Origin: Lachnospiraceae bacterium | GTDB lineage: Bacteria > Bacillota > Clostridia > Lachnospirales > Lachnospiraceae | NCBI GenBank assembly: GCA_017521605.1 | Contig: JAFXCD010000009.1 | Location: 1 to 64,000 of the forward strand | Direction of reading: 5' to 3' | DNA length: 64,000 bases | Shown: positions 26,357-34,423 of the stretch, one piece after another | Layout of the letters: each line of letters begins with the position of its first letter | How positions within the stretch are numbered: position 1 is the stretch's first letter | Translations under genes and position numbers: made by a program | Notes under the pieces: model-generated | What the model saw: only the letters and a program-made list of their open reading frames with translations | Database searches by the model: none | What the model was told of the DNA's origin: nothing

Positions 26357-26890
26357 ATTGTGGAAAATCCCTTTGCTGTTCCAGTGAAGCACCGGCTTGT
26401 AGCCAAGTTTCATGTACCATTTCTCCAAGTGTGTATAGTGAATCCACGACAAGTCATAGCCTTCTTTTTTAAAAATCTCCGTAGCACGCCGTACCATTTC
26501 CAGACCGATTCCCTGTTTGCGATATTCCGGAATTGTTCCGACGCATCCGGGACCTCCGATGTGGAGCCCATGAAATCGCCCCATGTCACTCAGGTCGCAA
26601 AAAGCGACAATTGACTTTCTGTCAAAGGCACAAAAGAAACGACCACCTTCGTTAAAATACTGAACCCAGTCCGTATTCACCCGGCGAACTGCATCCCTAA
26701 GTGTCTCTATTTCTCCGTGATACTCACCAAACGTAATACCATTTGTATAGAAAAGTGGAGACAGCTTCGGCACCTCTCCCCTAAGATCCATAATCAATTC
26801 TGCAAAAATCCAATCCTCCGGCATCGTACGAATATTTTCTCCCCGAAAAAATCCCGGATGCATATTGTTAAATAACTCTTTATACATCAT
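26348..26890 (-). CDS. GNAT acetyltransferase
   Basis: 180 residues. The core VGTIPEYRKQGIGLEMV contains motif A, and YMKLGYKPVLHW is the C-terminal block. The N-terminal HPGFFRGENIR is not familiar. GGGAGG lies before ATGATG at 26,890. The last codons run into the relic of another GNAT gene, which may have altered its C-terminus. Substrate unknown. Confidence 0.85.
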   Translation of the reverse strand: MMYKELFNNMHPGFFRGENIRTMPEDWIFAELIMDLRGEVPKLSPLFYTNGITFGEYHGEIETLRDAVRRVNTDWVQYFNEGGRFFCAFDRKSIVAFCDLSDMGRFHGLHIGGPGCVGTIPEYRKQGIGLEMVRRATEIFKKEGYDLSWIHYTHLEKWYMKLGYKPVLHWNSKGIFHNKE

Positions 26891-26927
26891 CTGTCATTCC
26901 TCCCTGTTCCTCGTCGTACAGAAATTT

Positions 26928-27491
26928 CTACTTGTTTGCAGAAATATCATCCCTAATCATTCCCCAGATATTATAGTCACAATATTGCGAGGCCATTTTC
27001 CCGTGGCGAATGGTTCCTTCCAGCTGAAAACCGCTCTTTTGCAACACTCTGTTAGACCCAATATTTCTGACATCAGCACGACCCTCTAACCTATCAAGGA
27101 CTGTTTCAGAAAATATGAACTCAACCACTCGCTTCATAGCCTCCGTGCAAATTCCGGTATTCCATAACCATGGCGCAATACGATATCCCACCATGCCATA
27201 CCTGTCATTTTCGATATCAAACACTTCTATCATACCAATCACTTCATGGGTATCTTTTCGTTCTATACCCCATATAAAGTCAGGTGCGGGCTTTCTCTTC
27301 ACATGCGGTCTTGCATCAATAAATAATAATTCCGGATTCTTCTCCCCTTTGCTTGCTGCACGTCCCCAGTATGTATACACTTCATCGAGTCCCAGCCACT
27401 TTCTTAGATCCTCAACATCCGCCTCTGTTAATTCACGAAGCACTAATCTATCTGTTTCCAGTATGGGTATATATTTGCATTTTTTTAACAC
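26928..27491 (-). CDS. GNAT acetyltransferase, RimJ/RimL type
   Basis: About 187 residues with ILETDRLVLREL at the N-terminus and VLQKSGFQLEG as motif B. Motif A is altered to LWNTGICTEAM. The GGAGG site suits a GTG start at 27,491 best; ATG codons at 27,497 and 27,506 are too close to or upstream of it. Alternative starts add only a few residues. Confidence 0.84.
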   Translation of the reverse strand: MLKKCKYIPILETDRLVLRELTEADVEDLRKWLGLDEVYTYWGRAASKGEKNPELLFIDARPHVKRKPAPDFIWGIERKDTHEVIGMIEVFDIENDRYGMVGYRIAPWLWNTGICTEAMKRVVEFIFSETVLDRLEGRADVRNIGSNRVLQKSGFQLEGTIRHGKMASQYCDYNIWGMIRDDISANK

Positions 27492-27539
27492 ATCCATCTC
27501 CTCCATCAATTAGAATTTGTTGTTCTCTATACAACCATT

Positions 27540-28031
27540 CTATTTTCTTTCTAATGTATACCAAACATCTATTTCATCTTTAGAAGGTGCTTCCCACATA
27601 GACAATAGTTTTCCCATAAGAGCCTCATCCAGATAATAATCTGAACCACCTTCGCCATTTAATACCCTGCGGTTTCGTTCTTCAATATTTTTATTCCATG
27701 TCCGATCATTAACATCAATATAATGCCATTCACAATGAACATTTTGAGAACGGCAAAACTCGGTTAAACTTCTCCTGTTTTCTAAACTCCAAAATCCCCA
27801 ATCTAAAATCACGGTGCAACCTATGTTTACCAATTCCACCGATTTCTTCTTAAAATAGCTCCAAATTCTTAAAGCCATTTCGTCATGTTTCTCACCCAAA
27901 TCATTATCAAACAAATCCTTTGTTAATTCATCGCATGATAAAATAACTGCTTTCTCTTTTTCTTTTATTTGGTTGGCGTAATAGGTTTTTCCGCAACATA
28001 TTTTCCCACAGATTGCTATTATCTTTGCCAT
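27540..28031 (-). CDS. P-loop kinase, AAA/zeta-like
   Basis: 163 residues opening MAKIIAICGKICCGKT with an unusual cysteine-rich Walker A. VILDWGFWS follows the acceptor strand and the RNRR segment is a basic lid. Its ribosome site and first ten codons are duplicated at 23,690-23,725, where they are fused to a flavodoxin fragment. Small-molecule phosphorylation is likely; the target is unknown. Confidence 0.83.
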   Translation of the reverse strand: MAKIIAICGKICCGKTYYANQIKEKEKAVILSCDELTKDLFDNDLGEKHDEMALRIWSYFKKKSVELVNIGCTVILDWGFWSLENRRSLTEFCRSQNVHCEWHYIDVNDRTWNKNIEERNRRVLNGEGGSDYYLDEALMGKLLSMWEAPSKDEIDVWYTLERK

Positions 28032-28105
28032 AAATATTTCTCCTTGTTTTATATAAATTAAAAATTATTTCTCTCTCAATTCCATACAATTAAACTTCGT
28101 TCAAT

Positions 28106-28140
28106 TGTCATCTCTCGCTCCAAAGAGCTCGGTCAATTGA
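28106..28140. repeat. short intergenic repeat, copy 2
   Basis: The word ttgtcatctctcgct followed by agctcggtcaatt occupies part of a 115-base gap between the kinase at 27,540 and the GNAT at 28,147. It matches copy 1 at 26,264. The remainder of the gap is AT-rich and shows nothing else I can support. Confidence 0.5.
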
Positions 28141-28146
28141 GATTTA

Positions 28147-28563
28147 TCAACCATTATAATATTTTGAAAACGCTCTACAATTTATATCAGTATCCATAAC
28201 AAAACCAAGCGACTTATAGAAAGCTACGGCTTTCTCGGTGTTATCTGTCAGTAAATGCAACTGATACACACCACAGTATTCTTCCATTATCTTTTTCAAC
28301 AATGCCGTACCAATACCTTTCCTTTGATATTCGGGATATACGAGTAAGTCTTGTACAAAGACTACCGAAAACCCGTCTCCGACAACTCGAATAACACCTA
28401 CAAGGTCGTTGTCAGCATATGCGGCATAGATTCTCAACGAGTGTGCATATGCCTCTTTCAGCATTTGAGGACTCTTGGTGTAACTTGCCCATCCGACACT
28501 TTTATAAAGGGACAGTATTTCATGCTCATTGTAATTCGTATATTCTCTTATGTTGTAATCCAT
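28147..28563 (-). CDS. GNAT acetyltransferase (copy B of duplicated gene)
   Basis: 138 residues, starting at the ATG at 28,563 behind GAGGAG, exactly like copy A at 23,694. The frame is open for 17 further codons upstream, but these overlap the kinase gene and lack a ribosome site. Motif A is YQRKGIGTALL. It ends shortly after NCRAF, with FSKYYNG. The two copies differ at four of 133 shared residues. Confidence 0.88.
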   Translation of the reverse strand: MDYNIREYTNYNEHEILSLYKSVGWASYTKSPQMLKEAYAHSLRIYAAYADNDLVGVIRVVGDGFSVVFVQDLLVYPEYQRKGIGTALLKKIMEEYCGVYQLHLLTDNTEKAVAFYKSLGFVMDTDINCRAFSKYYNG

Positions 28564-28582
28564 AGTTTCTCCTCGTTTAGCC

Positions 28583-29080
28583 CTATAAAATCTTATCGAA
28601 AATCCTATTCGCACACTCTGATATGGTCATAAAATGAGTGTCTACCGTTAAATCATATCCCTCCCTGGGGTATAAATATGTATACGATGTCTCGGCAGAA
28701 CCCAGACATCTGTCCTTTCGTTCCTGCTCCCTTTTTTGTATAATCTCCAAAGGGCAAGTAACTCGTATCATCCACAAACGATTGTGACTTACGTTCTCCT
28801 CTAATTGGTTAAAAATTCGTTCACTGGTAATCACATGGTCAATAATCACACCTTGATTGGCATTAAAAACCTGCATTACTTTTTCACAGAGAGGACCTGA
28901 AATCTCAAATACATCGTCTTCATATATTACATCTTCTGATGTCATCTTAAGAAAATCATCAATAGATACAATTTCATATCGTTCATTTCTTTTATTCTCT
29001 ATTAGCGCCTGCAATGCTTTTGCCAGCGTAGATTTCCCGGCACTTGAGGAACCATTAAGCAATATGATATGTTTTTCCAT
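28583..29080 (-). CDS. chloramphenicol phosphotransferase-like P-loop kinase (copy B)
   Basis: 165 residues with Walker A LLNGSSSAGKST, VSIDDFLKM and VIIDHVITSE as in copy A. It is about 87 percent identical to the kinase at 24,169, clearly lower than the adjacent GNAT pair. Divergence may mean different targets, or gene conversion limited to the GNAT. AGGAG precedes the ATG by about 8 bases. Confidence 0.87.
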   Translation of the reverse strand: MEKHIILLNGSSSAGKSTLAKALQALIENKRNERYEIVSIDDFLKMTSEDVIYEDDVFEISGPLCEKVMQVFNANQGVIIDHVITSERIFNQLEENVSHNRLWMIRVTCPLEIIQKREQERKDRCLGSAETSYTYLYPREGYDLTVDTHFMTISECANRIFDKIL

Positions 29081-29111
29081 GTTGTTTTACTCCTGCCATT
29101 TGAAATCTGTA

Positions 29112-29459
29112 CTAGTCATGAAAACTTCGAAAATAAATAACATTTCTATCGGGGTCATAAAAACTCATATTAACAGTTCCCCATGGACGCTTTGTTGGTT
29201 TTTCAATAATCTCAACACCCATTGCAAGTAGTTTTTCATATTCTGCTTCAATGTCTTCCACTGTAAATGCTAAGCTGATATTTTGGTTGTTGTTATTCTT
29301 GTTTGAACCATCATTATAAATCGTAAGTTGTGTCTCCTCACATATTAAGGTTTGATGTATTTCAGCGTTACTACCATTATCTATCCCTAACAATTTCTTA
29401 TAAAAATTTGCAAGTGTTATTACATCATTCGTGTTTAAACATACTTCTCCAACTCTCAT
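29112..29459 (-). CDS. VOC (glyoxalase/bleomycin resistance) family protein
   Basis: 115 residues, a single vicinal-oxygen-chelate domain with two repeats (VCLNTNDVITLANFYKKLLG and the second half FTVEDIEAEYEKL), ending YDPDRNVIYF. Such proteins are metal enzymes or binding proteins that confer resistance to bleomycin or fosfomycin, or act in thiol chemistry. ACGAGG precedes the ATG. Confidence 0.88.
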   Translation of the reverse strand: MRVGEVCLNTNDVITLANFYKKLLGIDNGSNAEIHQTLICEETQLTIYNDGSNKNNNNQNISLAFTVEDIEAEYEKLLAMGVEIIEKPTKRPWGTVNMSFYDPDRNVIYFRSFHD

Positions 29460-29518
29460 ACATTCACCTCGTAAGATTCTTATTCATCTCTCTGCTTTAT
29501 CTGATTCATTTTGATTTC

Positions 29519-29956
29519 TCAAATCCTCTTCTCCATGAAAATCATCCCCGGATTTGATTTCATATTCTGCTTATGATAAAAATGCTCCGTGAAATCCCCT
29601 CGGGAAGTAAACAGTATCATTTGCTCCACCTGCTTTTCCTTCAGACGTTTTTCAAATTCTGAAAATATTTGGGTTCCCAAACCTTGACCATGCATACCGT
29701 TTTTGACCCAAAATTCTTTTACATTAAACATTTTTCCATTATAGAATTGCTCCATACAGCCTAAAATAGCACCACATAAGACGCCATCTTCATAGGCACA
29801 TAAACCATATGAATCCTCCGTATTTATCATTTGCTGCAATCGCTTCTTCGCTGTACTTACCGTCCATTCATCATTCCAAGGTTTTGAGTTAAAAGTCTCA
29901 ACATATAAGCCGGCCAGCTCCTCTAAATGCTCTAATGCGATTTCTTCGTAGTACAT
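29519..29956 (-). CDS. GNAT acetyltransferase, AAC(6')-like
   Basis: 145 residues with an FNSKPWNDEWT segment, motif A GMHGQGLGTQIF and a short motif B HFYHKQNM. It resembles the gene at 6,439 and AAC(6')-like enzymes in length and N-terminal pattern. TTAGGAG precedes the ATG by 9 bases. Substrate unknown. Confidence 0.85.
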   Translation of the reverse strand: MYYEEIALEHLEELAGLYVETFNSKPWNDEWTVSTAKKRLQQMINTEDSYGLCAYEDGVLCGAILGCMEQFYNGKMFNVKEFWVKNGMHGQGLGTQIFSEFEKRLKEKQVEQMILFTSRGDFTEHFYHKQNMKSNPGMIFMEKRI

Positions 29957-29982
29957 TTTGAAACACTCCTAATCTTCTTAAT

Positions 29983-30225
29983 CTATTCCAGTTCCCCCTG
30001 CACCCTTGCACAATAAGTACACCTTCCATATTCGTCCAACTCCAGTTTACGCAAGGTTTTAGACAACTCTATGAAAGTCACCTGGCAAAAGCCTTCCTTT
30101 TCAACAATCGGGCTATAGCCTTTATGCCCGCATATTGCACAAGTATTGATGTATTTCTTTGCTGATTTGTTCCACTTTTCAATATAAATGGAGTAATCCC
30201 GCTTTGTGTGTTTACTATGCGACAT
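29983..30225 (-). CDS. small zinc-ribbon protein
   Basis: 80 residues. Two CxxC pairs, CAICGHKGY and CTYCARV, about 40 residues apart, form a likely zinc ribbon. The N-terminus MSHSKHTKRDYSIYIEKW is basic. The ATG at 30,225 sits behind GGAGG; the frame is open further upstream but that part overlaps the methyltransferase gene. Function unknown; it may bind nucleic acid or protein. Confidence 0.75.
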   Translation of the reverse strand: MSHSKHTKRDYSIYIEKWNKSAKKYINTCAICGHKGYSPIVEKEGFCQVTFIELSKTLRKLELDEYGRCTYCARVQGELE

Positions 30226-30272
30226 TTCGTTCCTCCGCTTTGTACTACCATACTTCCCTTCTGCTGTTTTCA

Positions 30273-31001
30273 CTATCCCTGCTTCACTGCCCTGGTTAAA
30301 AAGTGTAATTCCGTGATATCCTCCAGCTGGCATTCCACATAACCGGTGATTACCAAGCCGCATTCAATCTGCCCGCCGATATAATCTTCCATGGTGTGAC
30401 CATATTCTACCCAATCGCTCATGCTATCATGGTCCGAAGAGCAATAAGGCATCCTGTTCACCGCCTTATAATATCCTCCCTTTCCATCCTCCACAAAATC
30501 GCACAGGTAGTTAATCGGATTCGGTGCCATCATGATAAAGATTCCGCCCACTTTCAGTACACGGCTAACTTCCCGAAATACCGGTTTTACATCCGGTACA
30601 TACATCAGGGAAGTAGGGTTTAATATGTAATCAAAACTACCATCTGCAAAACGTGACAAATCGCACATATTCCCTTTTTCAATACGAATACTTAACTGCT
30701 CCTGTTCTGCTATCCTCTGGTCCTTCTCCAGCATCTTCTCCGAAAGGTCCAAAACCGTCACCTCTGCCCCTGCACAGGCAAGCAATGGAGCCTGCAAGCC
30801 TCCCGCTCCTGCCAGACAAAGGACCTTTTTCCCTTTGATACCTTTAAGCCAGTCTGTCGGGACTTCCTTATCAAAAAACTTTATGGAAAGCCTGCCCTCT
30901 CTGGCTCGCTGCATTTCTTCAGTCGTGGCGCAGGCAGACCAATATACATTATTTTCTACCAGATTGTTTATGTTTTTTTCTACTTGTTCAAATATGTTCA
31001 T
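30273..31001 (-). CDS. class I SAM-dependent methyltransferase
   Basis: About 242 residues with VLCLAGAGGLQAPLLACAGA (motif I), VTVLDLSE and RVLKVGG. It is a paralogue of the methyltransferase at 22,647: both have the NNxYWSxxxTTEEM-like N-terminus and the C-terminal TMEDYIGGQIECG block. The ATG at 31,001 follows GGAG. Small-molecule substrate unknown. Confidence 0.88.
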   Translation of the reverse strand: MNIFEQVEKNINNLVENNVYWSACATTEEMQRAREGRLSIKFFDKEVPTDWLKGIKGKKVLCLAGAGGLQAPLLACAGAEVTVLDLSEKMLEKDQRIAEQEQLSIRIEKGNMCDLSRFADGSFDYILNPTSLMYVPDVKPVFREVSRVLKVGGIFIMMAPNPINYLCDFVEDGKGGYYKAVNRMPYCSSDHDSMSDWVEYGHTMEDYIGGQIECGLVITGYVECQLEDITELHFLTRAVKQG

Positions 31002-31013
31002 CAACTAATTCTC

Positions 31014-31535
31014 CTAATATCTGTAACCGTCGGGAATTCTAATATATGACCTTATATGGTCATCTATCGGACGTTCCATTACCCTCGATATATTATCATT
31101 AAAGGTATTTCCCTCTGCTACAATGATTGCATTATCTTTCACTTCTAATATGATACCTATATGGTCATGCTCTTGATTGATGAAAACTCTATCATAAATT
31201 ACAATATCGCCGGGCTTTGGAACAAAGTTTTCATTTCTTCTATGGTACTCAATACGACTATCACCCATTGCATATTCTTCCCAACCGCCACAACCGGCCA
31301 AACTACAGGTTACACATTCGTTCGGGCTATATGGAAATTGAAACCCGGCCTCCATACAACAATAGTAAACAAATGCCGCACACCACAATCTGTCAGCGTC
31401 CTTAATGTTCCATTTGGGGAAATATTTAATAATCGGTTCAATATTTGACTCTTTATCTTCCAGATATCCATGAAAAGGCATTTCTGCTTTCTCTCTTGCA
31501 ATTTTTACCAACTTTTCTCTTGTTGCATTTTCCAT
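31014..31535 (-). CDS. CHAP/NlpC-type cysteine amidase-like protein
   Basis: 173 residues. WCAAFVYYC supplies a nucleophilic cysteine and DHIGIILEV a histidine, the CHAP order. The start at 31,535 follows GGTGGGGAG. There is no signal peptide, so it probably acts in the cytoplasm rather than on cell walls, unless it is exported another way. It may hydrolyse peptide-like small molecules. Identity of family is fair, substrate unknown. Confidence 0.78.
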   Translation of the reverse strand: MENATREKLVKIAREKAEMPFHGYLEDKESNIEPIIKYFPKWNIKDADRLWCAAFVYYCCMEAGFQFPYSPNECVTCSLAGCGGWEEYAMGDSRIEYHRRNENFVPKPGDIVIYDRVFINQEHDHIGIILEVKDNAIIVAEGNTFNDNISRVMERPIDDHIRSYIRIPDGYRY

Positions 31536-31551
31536 AAAAATCTCCCCACCT

Positions 31552-32010
31552 TTACAAACAAGACGGATGCAAAATAAACCGTTGATTAGGATATCCGCAT
31601 TCCTCAATCAGCTCATCCTCTACAAATCCAAACCTCTGATATAACGCTCTAGGTGCAGTTCCTTTGCTATCTTCTTCTCGAAACGTGGATACTGTAATAT
31701 CTTTTGATTTATCTAATTGCTCTAATGCCATACTTAGTAACGCGGAAGCGATTCCACGCCTCCTGAATTTAGGCGAAACTCCTAAGCAGCAAATCATATT
31801 ATGACCTCTCGAAAACAGCAGAACGCCCACTACTTTTTTGTCATTGTCTTTCACACACAAAGCCTGTTCTTTGCCCATAAAGCGGAGAACTGTTTCGCGA
31901 TGCTCATCTATTTTCTCCTTGGTTTCCAATCCGGGAAAATTCCAACTTATTTCTTCCACAAGTTTCATCCATTCATCTATATCCGTGTTTTTTCCAAATT
32001 GTACTTGCAT
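31552..32010 (-). CDS. GNAT acetyltransferase
   Basis: 152 residues with the LGVSPKFRRRGIASALL motif A and LYQRFGF motif B. The N-terminal WMKLVEEISWNFPGL is shared with a common clostridial GNAT group. The ATG at 32,010 is preceded by GGGAGA at the same spacing as the gene downstream. Substrate unknown. Confidence 0.87.
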   Translation of the reverse strand: MQVQFGKNTDIDEWMKLVEEISWNFPGLETKEKIDEHRETVLRFMGKEQALCVKDNDKKVVGVLLFSRGHNMICCLGVSPKFRRRGIASALLSMALEQLDKSKDITVSTFREEDSKGTAPRALYQRFGFVEDELIEECGYPNQRFILHPSCL

Positions 32011-32041
32011 AAAAATCTCTCCCAACAAATCAGGCTAAATA

Positions 32042-32279
32042 CTACCTATCTCTTTCCTCTATCACATGAATGGTCTTTCTCTCGCCCAGAATCTCATGGA
32101 TTTTCTCTTTCCATACAGGTTTCAGAAGTTTCACCCATATGGACCCCACCGCCAATCATATAGTAATAATCTCCGATGACACTCTTTACAAAGAGAATTT
32201 TATTATCATGGACTAGAATTCCACCGGTACGATATCGAAACCAATTGTTCCCTTTTTCAAATCCGCAGTCATAGTTCAT
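32042..32279 (-). pseudogene. Nudix hydrolase, internally deleted
   Basis: The 5' part encodes a good Nudix N-terminus (RYRTGGILVHDNKILFV and GGGVHMGETSE). Immediately after GETSE the frame shifts: a second frame continues as KLLKPVWKEKIHEILG and ends at a stop at 32,042-32,044, which looks like the C-terminus of a similar protein. The metal-binding RExxEE part of the box is missing. I infer a deletion at a short repeated GTGAAACTTCTGAA-like word. Confidence 0.72.
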
Positions 32280-32280
32280 C

Positions 32281-32811
32281 CTATCCCTCCAAATACTTCA
32301 CAGGCACTTCCTTGGTCAGCCACACACCATTCACCGACCTGTAAAACAGATAACCGTCACGAGCCATCTCCTTAGCCAAAACCTTATAAACAACCGGCTT
32401 TCCATGGCGTTTGCCTACATTCACAGCCGTGTCATAATCCTGGCTCATATGTACATAAAGTCTGCTTTTGGGTATGAGCCCGGACCGGTTGATGGACTCC
32501 ACATATTTCTCGCCTGTGCCGTGCCACAGAAACTCCGGGGGAGTCACCTGTGCAAGCTCCACATCCACCGGAATGGAATGTCCCTGATTAGCACGAATCA
32601 AGGTTCTATCCTCATTGAAGGAATATCGCTGCTTCTTATCTGCCGCTACAATATCTTCTAAAATCTGCATGTCTATAGGATGGGTACGGCCCACACCTTC
32701 TATCAGCTCTGCCACATTTGCCCATCCATGTTCATTTATGGTTATCCCGATAACCTCCGGCTTATGCCGTAGGATTAGGGAAATATACTTACTTGTTTCT
32801 TCTTTTCTCAT
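32281..32811 (-). CDS. kptA: RNA 2'-phosphotransferase (KptA/Tpt1)
   Basis: About 176 residues. The N-terminal KYISLILRHKPEVIGI is the family hallmark, followed by WHGT and HMSQDYDTAVNVGKRHGKP with the conserved histidines and arginine of NAD binding. KptA/Tpt1 transfers an internal RNA 2'-phosphate to NAD, yielding ADP-ribose 1''-2'' cyclic phosphate. Bacteria lack tRNA splicing of the yeast kind, so its role is probably RNA repair or ADP-ribosylation. The ATG at 32,811 follows GGGAG; another ATG lies six codons upstream. Confidence 0.93.
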   Translation of the reverse strand: MRKEETSKYISLILRHKPEVIGITINEHGWANVAELIEGVGRTHPIDMQILEDIVAADKKQRYSFNEDRTLIRANQGHSIPVDVELAQVTPPEFLWHGTGEKYVESINRSGLIPKSRLYVHMSQDYDTAVNVGKRHGKPVVYKVLAKEMARDGYLFYRSVNGVWLTKEVPVKYLEG

Positions 32812-32871
32812 TTCTATTTTCTCCCTCATATTTATTGCTTTCTCTTCTCTGAGAATCCTTTACCCCAATAT

Positions 32872-33606
32872 TCAAAGCCTCATCGCCTTCATTTCCACCC
32901 ATACCGGTTTATATCCGGCATTCAAGGCAACCCGTTTTGATGCAATATTTGACCACGCAGTTCCGTAGTAGGGTATTTTATTTCTCTTCAATACTTCATT
33001 GGAAATGATTTTAACAATATCTGTTGCAACATGACTTCTTTGCTTTTCAGGCACTACATCAACACCTATTTGCCAGATATCATCGGTATCATTACTTGCT
33101 GCTGCCACTCCCAAAATTTCGTCATTTTCATGGGCCACTACCGCAAGCATATCTTTACGTGCACTTTCCTGTGAATATCCCATGGCCATGTGAAATCTAT
33201 GGTCTCCGTACAGCTTTTTAATAGCCTCACCCTCCAGAATCTCAAACGAAAAAGTAGGATTTACCGGTTGGATTTCTTCTCTGTCTAACAGGTAGAATTC
33301 TTCAATTTCGCTTATAATGGCTCCATGCTTCTTTAATTCCTGCTCCAAAATATTCAGTGGCATATCAAAACACCGAAAGCCTTCCATCTCTGCTATGTAG
33401 TTGGTCATAAATGGCTCCAGCTCTCGGCTGACCGCGGCTACCGTAGCCTTTCCGAAGCAAGCCATAAGGAGTAATAATTCATCATTTATGTTGCGGCGCT
33501 TTAAAGGGCTTGGAGAAAGTATCTTAACAACATTTTCTTCACTCTCAAAGTCTTCTTTTCCACCGTTTAAATCTATTGCCAGCTGTTCTTTTAAAGCCGA
33601 AATCAT
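32872..33606 (-). CDS. GNAT acetyltransferase, long form
   Basis: 244 residues. WQIGVDVVPEKQRS and the terminal YKPVWVEM mark it as the paralogue of the gene at 7,886. Its motif A is degenerate (RSHVATDIV, without the second glycine), so acetyl-CoA binding may be weakened. The ATG at 33,606 is preceded by GGAGAG. Upstream frame codons overlap a repeat element and are not counted. Confidence 0.82.
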   Translation of the reverse strand: MISALKEQLAIDLNGGKEDFESEENVVKILSPSPLKRRNINDELLLLMACFGKATVAAVSRELEPFMTNYIAEMEGFRCFDMPLNILEQELKKHGAIISEIEEFYLLDREEIQPVNPTFSFEILEGEAIKKLYGDHRFHMAMGYSQESARKDMLAVVAHENDEILGVAAASNDTDDIWQIGVDVVPEKQRSHVATDIVKIISNEVLKRNKIPYYGTAWSNIASKRVALNAGYKPVWVEMKAMRL

Positions 33607-33621
33607 TCTTCTCTCCTTTAT

Positions 33622-33668
33622 TCCCGTGCATGCCACAAGCATGGCTTGTGGTACTGCCTAAATAGAAA
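33622..33668 (-). repeat. hairpin repeat element, copy 3 (short)
   Basis: On the plus strand the element reads tgcat, CCACAAGC, a 3-base loop, GCTTGTGG, then tgcctaaatagaaaa. It matches copies at 36,251 and 56,402 outside the stem, while stem bases differ but still pair. It lies just upstream of the GNAT at 32,872 and also supplies the last codons and stop of the GNAT at 33,658. Confidence 0.7.
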
Positions 33669-34410
33669 ACGATGCTCGTCCCGCCTGTCTTGTTTCCACA
33701 TGGCGGAAACCGGCCTCATAATATATCTTTTCTGCGGTTTCCCCGTCGGGCCATAGGAAGCAGTTCTCTATCTGATTAGTCTTACAGTATTCCACAAAGC
33801 TGTTTATTAAGGCTCTTCCCACTCCCAACTTTCTGTGTTCTTTGGAAACCAGTAAATAGTTCACTCTGCATACGCAGTCCTGAACATGGGCATAGGTCAT
33901 ACCCACCGGCTTTCCTTCAAAATATGCCACGAAAAATAGAGTGTTATCATTCGCTAAGGATTTCCTGGCAACAGCAATCTCCCAAGGCTCCTGTGCCTTT
34001 TCAAATATCTCTGATGCATATTCTTCCTGCCACTCTGACACTTTAGAAACCACAATGTCTGGGTTAGGGACAATTCTATTTGCTTCCGACAGAATCATAT
34101 ACTTCTGTTCTTCCGACCAACTTTCAAAACCATACTCAGCAAGCACATCCTTGATTTCTTCAAAGTAGCCCTGATCCGAAATAGACTGATATAGAATGGG
34201 TCTCATACCTTTCCCAACATAGAACGCTATGATATCCTCAAGCACCTGATTCAAATCTCTTATTTTGTTCTTAAAGATAACCGCGTGATTGGAGTCGTAG
34301 GAATCCCTATTGGCTTCGTTATAAAACAGAACACCGTACTCCCTCTCTTCCCACTTTGTTATTTCTCTGGGGAACAAATCCTCTTCTCTGTATATTTTTT
34401 CTAAATTCAT
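33658..34410 (-). CDS. GNAT acetyltransferase
   Basis: About 250 residues. The N-terminal two-thirds lacks clear motifs; the C-terminal LLVSKEHRKLGVGRALINSF is motif A and YYEAGFRHVETRQ the terminal block. The C-terminal residues FSI and the stop codon are encoded by a repeat element. The ATG at 34,410 follows AGGAG by 10 bases; a TTG three codons earlier is less likely. Confidence 0.84.
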   Translation of the reverse strand: MNLEKIYREEDLFPREITKWEEREYGVLFYNEANRDSYDSNHAVIFKNKIRDLNQVLEDIIAFYVGKGMRPILYQSISDQGYFEEIKDVLAEYGFESWSEEQKYMILSEANRIVPNPDIVVSKVSEWQEEYASEIFEKAQEPWEIAVARKSLANDNTLFFVAYFEGKPVGMTYAHVQDCVCRVNYLLVSKEHRKLGVGRALINSFVEYCKTNQIENCFLWPDGETAEKIYYEAGFRHVETRQAGRASFSI

Positions 34411-34423
34411 ATGAAACAAACTC

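Larger units (their letters stand above)
28006..29080 (-). repeat. segmental duplication, copy B
   Basis: This kinase-GNAT-spacer-kinase-start block matches 23,679-24,672 in order and orientation. It retains the 115-base spacer and the full downstream P-loop kinase, so it is likely closer to the ancestral arrangement. Confidence 0.85.
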
